DNA of 55,267 bases, from positions 1 to 55,267 of the forward strand of contig MEDY01000360.1 of the NCBI GenBank assembly GCA_001724265.1, given 5' to 3'. The notes beneath the pieces were generated by a model. That model had not been told where the DNA came from. It saw nothing but the letters and a program-made list of their open reading frames with translations, and did no database searches. Below, one piece after another: positions 52,698-55,267 of the stretch. The DNA is from Rhizaria sp. SCN 62-66 (taxonomy: Eukaryota; Rhizaria, unplaced). The first letter of the stretch is position 1. The number at the start of each line of letters is the position of its first letter. A program made the position numbers and the translations under genes.

Positions 52698-54287
52698 TTA
52701 GCAGTAGCTTGCGCGCGCCATCTGCGCGCTCGGCTCCTCATCCTTCGCCGCTGCGACACCACCTTTCTTCGCAACGCCGCTCTTGCTGCCCGTGGAACGG
52801 CTGTTGCCGCTGTCGCGGTCGCTGGGGCAGAGGCGCTTCACCGGGGCGCGCGCAACCTTGCGTCCGGAGACCCAGCCCACGGCGGCAAACAGGTCGATCC
52901 AGAACTTGGCGAGGTTCCAGCGCCAGAACACGTCGGTGGCCTCGGTCTCGGCGGCGGAGTAGTCATAGGGGTGCGCGTGGTGGTAGTTGTGCCAGCCCTC
53001 GCCGCCCGAGAAGAGCGACACCACGCCAGTCTCGCGCGCCTCGATCTTGTCGTTGTACGGCCGGTATCCGTGCCAGTGCGCGAGCGAGTTGACGAGCCAC
53101 GTGACGTGGAGCGTGATGACCCAGCGCAGGCAGCCAAGCGCGGCGAAGCCCAGCCAGAGCCCGCGGCCGGTCCAGCCGTCCGCAGCCGCGCCCGCCAGCG
53201 CGGGCAGCGCGAAGCAGCACAGCAGCGACAGCCAGCCGTAGTGGCGGTCCTGGAACATTACCACGGGGTCCGCCTCCAGGTCCGAGCAGTCGACAAGCTT
53301 GGCGGCGGCGGCGAAGGCGTCGGTGCGGGGCGAGAACACCCATCCCATGTGCGCGTAGAAGAAGCCCCGCGAGATGTCGTACGGGTCCGCGGCCGAGTCG
53401 GCGTAGAGGTGGTGCACGCGGTGCTCGCGCGACCAGTGCAGGATTGAGCTCTGGTTGGCGACCGTGTTGGTGAGCATCAGGATTACGCGCGCGGGCAGGG
53501 CAGCCTGGTAGCTAAACAAAACAAGGAGAGTACAAAAGAGATATTAGTGGGTTCAAATAGTCTTCAAAACAAGATATACTACGATAGAATGCTGCAATAT
53601 AACACGCATTTATGTTAGTTTCTACATCATTTAAGTTATTTACAGGATATATTTACTGCTTATATTGCAGATGACGTACGCGCGGTGCGACCAGAGCCTG
53701 TGCGCGCCCGCTGTGATGCCCATGGTCCCCGTGACGAAGTAGAAGAGCACGGTGGCCACGGCCCAGCGCAGGGCGGCGCCGCGGTCGCTCTGCGCGGCCA
53801 AGTCCGCGGCTGCGGCGACCGCGAAGACGTGGCCGAGCGTGATGACCGCGGCCGCGACCTTGCGCTGGGTCGTCATGCCCACGGAGCTTGTGGGAGCGGC
53901 CGTCAGCAGGGCGGCGCGCGTCTCGTTCGCGGCGGCGGGGGCGGCGCGCGCGCCCGCGACGAACGCGGACGGGTGCGCGCGTGCGACGGGGTCCTTGACG
54001 CTCTTCGGGAGCACGGAAGCGGCGGTGATGGCGGCGGCGGCGGCGGAGGCGGAGGCAGCGCTGGAGGGGCGGGGGCGAAGGGAGGGGGAGCCGTTAGTTG
54101 CGCCAACGCTGGCGTCGGCGTCAGTGGTGGAGTCGCTGTCTCCCGCGGCGTCGGCGCGGGGCGAGGGCGACTTGCTGGCAAAGACGAGGCCCGAGGCAGA
54201 GGCGGGCGCGGAGGCCGCGGCGCGCTTGGTGCTGCTGCTCGCGGGGGGTGCGGGGCCGGCGGCGACAGGAAGCACAGAAGATGGCAT
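52698..54287 (-). CDS. acyl-CoA delta-9 (stearoyl-CoA) desaturase, two exons
   Basis: Exon 1 is 54287-53680 and exon 2 is 53511-52698 (donor GTACGT, acceptor TTTAG), joining as HRLWSHRA|YQAALPA; 473 aa, TAA stop. The three histidine boxes that bind the di-iron centre are present: HRLWSH (196-201), EHRVHH (232-237) and HNYHH (about 377-381). GITAGAHRLWSH, SREHRVHH and GGEGWHNYHH match membrane acyl-CoA desaturases, which introduce the delta-9 double bond into stearoyl/palmitoyl-CoA at the ER. Hydrophobic segments lie near 140-190 and 300-350. There is no C-terminal cytochrome b5 domain, as in animal SCDs and unlike fungal Ole1, so a separate cytochrome b5 is needed. An Ala/Ser-rich N-terminus of about 130 residues precedes the catalytic region. 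The ATG follows TCTCAG|AGAGG, which suggests a 5' UTR intron. Confidence 0.93.
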
Positions 54288-54799
54288 CCTCTCTGAGAGA
54301 CAAGATTAAAAACAAGATTAGTGAGAGATACACATGTGATAAGGTACATATTAAGTTATCAACGACATAGCCTTTGATGTTAAAACGCAAGAGTGGCGGA
54401 AGAAGGGTGATTGCGTGTTTGATGGAAACGTGTCAACGAGACGGATCAGGTCTGTAAATCAGGCTATATCATCGTCATATGTGGTAAAAATTTGAAGAAG
54501 TAAACTTCAAGTAACACTTCTTTGAAAACAGTTAGAAAAACCAAATAATATCTTATTTAAGCTTACCGTCACTTCTTTGATAGTTCCTCCGTTCCCCCTT
54601 CAAGTCGTGACCCAAGGACTGTGGGCCATGACGCCTCGGTCTCTGTCACTGCCCAGTCCGACCGTTATCTCGGTGAGCCATCTTCTCATGTCTGGCTCTC
54701 GATGGAACCATCGTTGTTTCGTGTATCTGTTGGGTATTGTATTATTCAGTGCTGTTTACTTCTTATATTTTAATAATTTGTCTTGGTTCTTCTTCGAAG
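54288..54799. promoter_or_regulatory. divergent promoter region
   Basis: 512 nt between the desaturase start and the last gene. The plus-strand side contains ATGACGCCTCGG at 54629 followed by a GTGAGC donor-like site near 54674 and an acceptor-like TTCGAAG immediately before 54800. The last gene may therefore have a short first exon or a 5' UTR intron here. Confidence 0.4.
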
Positions 54800-55267
54800 A
54801 TGTCGTACTACCAGCAGCAGAAGATGAGGACCTCGTCTTCTGTCGCCCCTGCTTCCTCAGCCGGGGCCAGCGCTGGGGTACTTGGCACTGGCACGGCTCG
54901 GAGCGGGCCAGCGCACGGCCCCGCCGTTCCCCCGCCCGTCTCCGTGACCGGCCGGCCTCACCCGACCCCTTCCTCCTCGTCCTCTGCCTACAGCAGCAGC
55001 GGTCACTTCAAAGGCACTCGCACACTCACTTCGTCGTCCTCCTCTGCGTCCTCCTCAGCGGCGCCCCCCGCCGCGGCGGCGTCGGACGCGTTCCTGCTGC
55101 GCGACCGCGTGCGCCTGCTGGAGCAGTACTCCCTGCGCGCGCCCGCGCTCTCGCCCGCGCTGGTGCCGCCGCCGCCTGACGTGGCTGCCGACGCGCTCGA
55201 CGCCGCGCTCGCCACGGCCGCGCTGCTCTCGACGACCGCGGCCGCCGCCGCCGTCGCGGGGGGCGCC
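54800..55267 (+). CDS. unidentified protein, N-terminal part (runs off window)
   Basis: ATG at 54800 (MSYYQQQKMRTSSS), frame open to the window end for 156 codons. Sequence is Ser, Ala, Gly and Pro rich, then a short less repetitive segment, SDAFLLRDRVRLLEQYSLRA, followed by Ala-rich sequence. The family is not recognised. An alternative first exon starting at ATG 54629 and spliced at GTGAGC to 54800 would add 15 residues in frame. It is divergent from the desaturase gene. Confidence 0.55.
   Translation, partial: MSYYQQQKMRTSSSVAPASSAGASAGVLGTGTARSGPAHGPAVPPPVSVTGRPHPTPSSSSSAYSSSGHFKGTRTLTSSSSSASSSAAPPAAAASDAFLLRDRVRLLEQYSLRAPALSPALVPPPPDVAADALDAALATAALLSTTAAAAAVAGGA

Overview
The window is nuclear DNA of a unicellular eukaryote. 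Evidence: GC-rich coding regions separated by AT-richer spacers; GT-AG introns of roughly 120-490 nt, with five of seven donors reading GTACG; and eukaryotic families throughout (alpha-tubulin, Ku70, a full-size PDR/ABCG transporter, a CDKL5-type kinase, poly(A)-binding protein, an acyl-CoA delta-9 desaturase). Many proteins carry long Gln, Ala, Asn, Ser and Gly-His low-complexity tracts. A CDKL5-like kinase and a CCDC177-like coiled-coil protein hint at a flagellated cell. I could not place the lineage from this window.

Layout. 1-84 (+): alpha-tubulin C-terminus. 1655-6178 (-) and 8137-14931 (-): two tandem paralogous La-related (LARP7/p65-like) proteins with very large His/Gln-rich tails. 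16260-19040 (-): Ku70. 19531-22281 (+): low-complexity protein with a C-terminal coil. 23359-28393 (-): PDR/ABCG transporter, three coding exons. 29684-33367 (-): coiled-coil protein, two exons. 34320-37941 (+): CDKL5-like kinase, two exons. 38859-41255 (+): poly(A)-binding protein, two exons. 43809-46764 (-): acylation-signal protein, two exons. 47380-52158 (+): Ala-rich coiled-coil/low-complexity protein. 52698-54287 (-): delta-9 desaturase, two exons. 54800-end (+): partial gene.

The main discovery candidate is a nuclear genetic-code change in which UAG is read as glutamine while UAA and UGA remain stops. Three genes contain fourteen in-frame TAG codons (4, 8 and 2) and no in-frame TAA or TGA, with the same frame open across 1508, 2265 and 1593 codons. 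Several TAGs fall exactly on the Gln phase of Pro-Gln, X-Gln or His-Gln repeats. One falls at the Lys/Arg position of the RRM1 motif 'V-K-G-F-P' of a La module, and another at the Glu of the La motif. All twelve genes with a visible end stop at TAA or TGA, never TAG. With the standard code these three genes would be annotated as about 17 fragments. A counterpoint is that the very Gln-rich kinase gene has no TAG.

Other points: two tandem LARP7-like genes sit beside Ku70 (both families are linked to telomerase RNA elsewhere). Their xRRM domains are split by low-complexity inserts and lack the usual RNA-binding signature residues. A 13-nt motif, TGCTCACGGTCAC, encodes Ala-His-Gly-His in the LARP tails and also occurs in non-coding DNA, including a perfect inverted repeat upstream of the poly(A)-binding protein gene, which also has a G20 run near its start codon.
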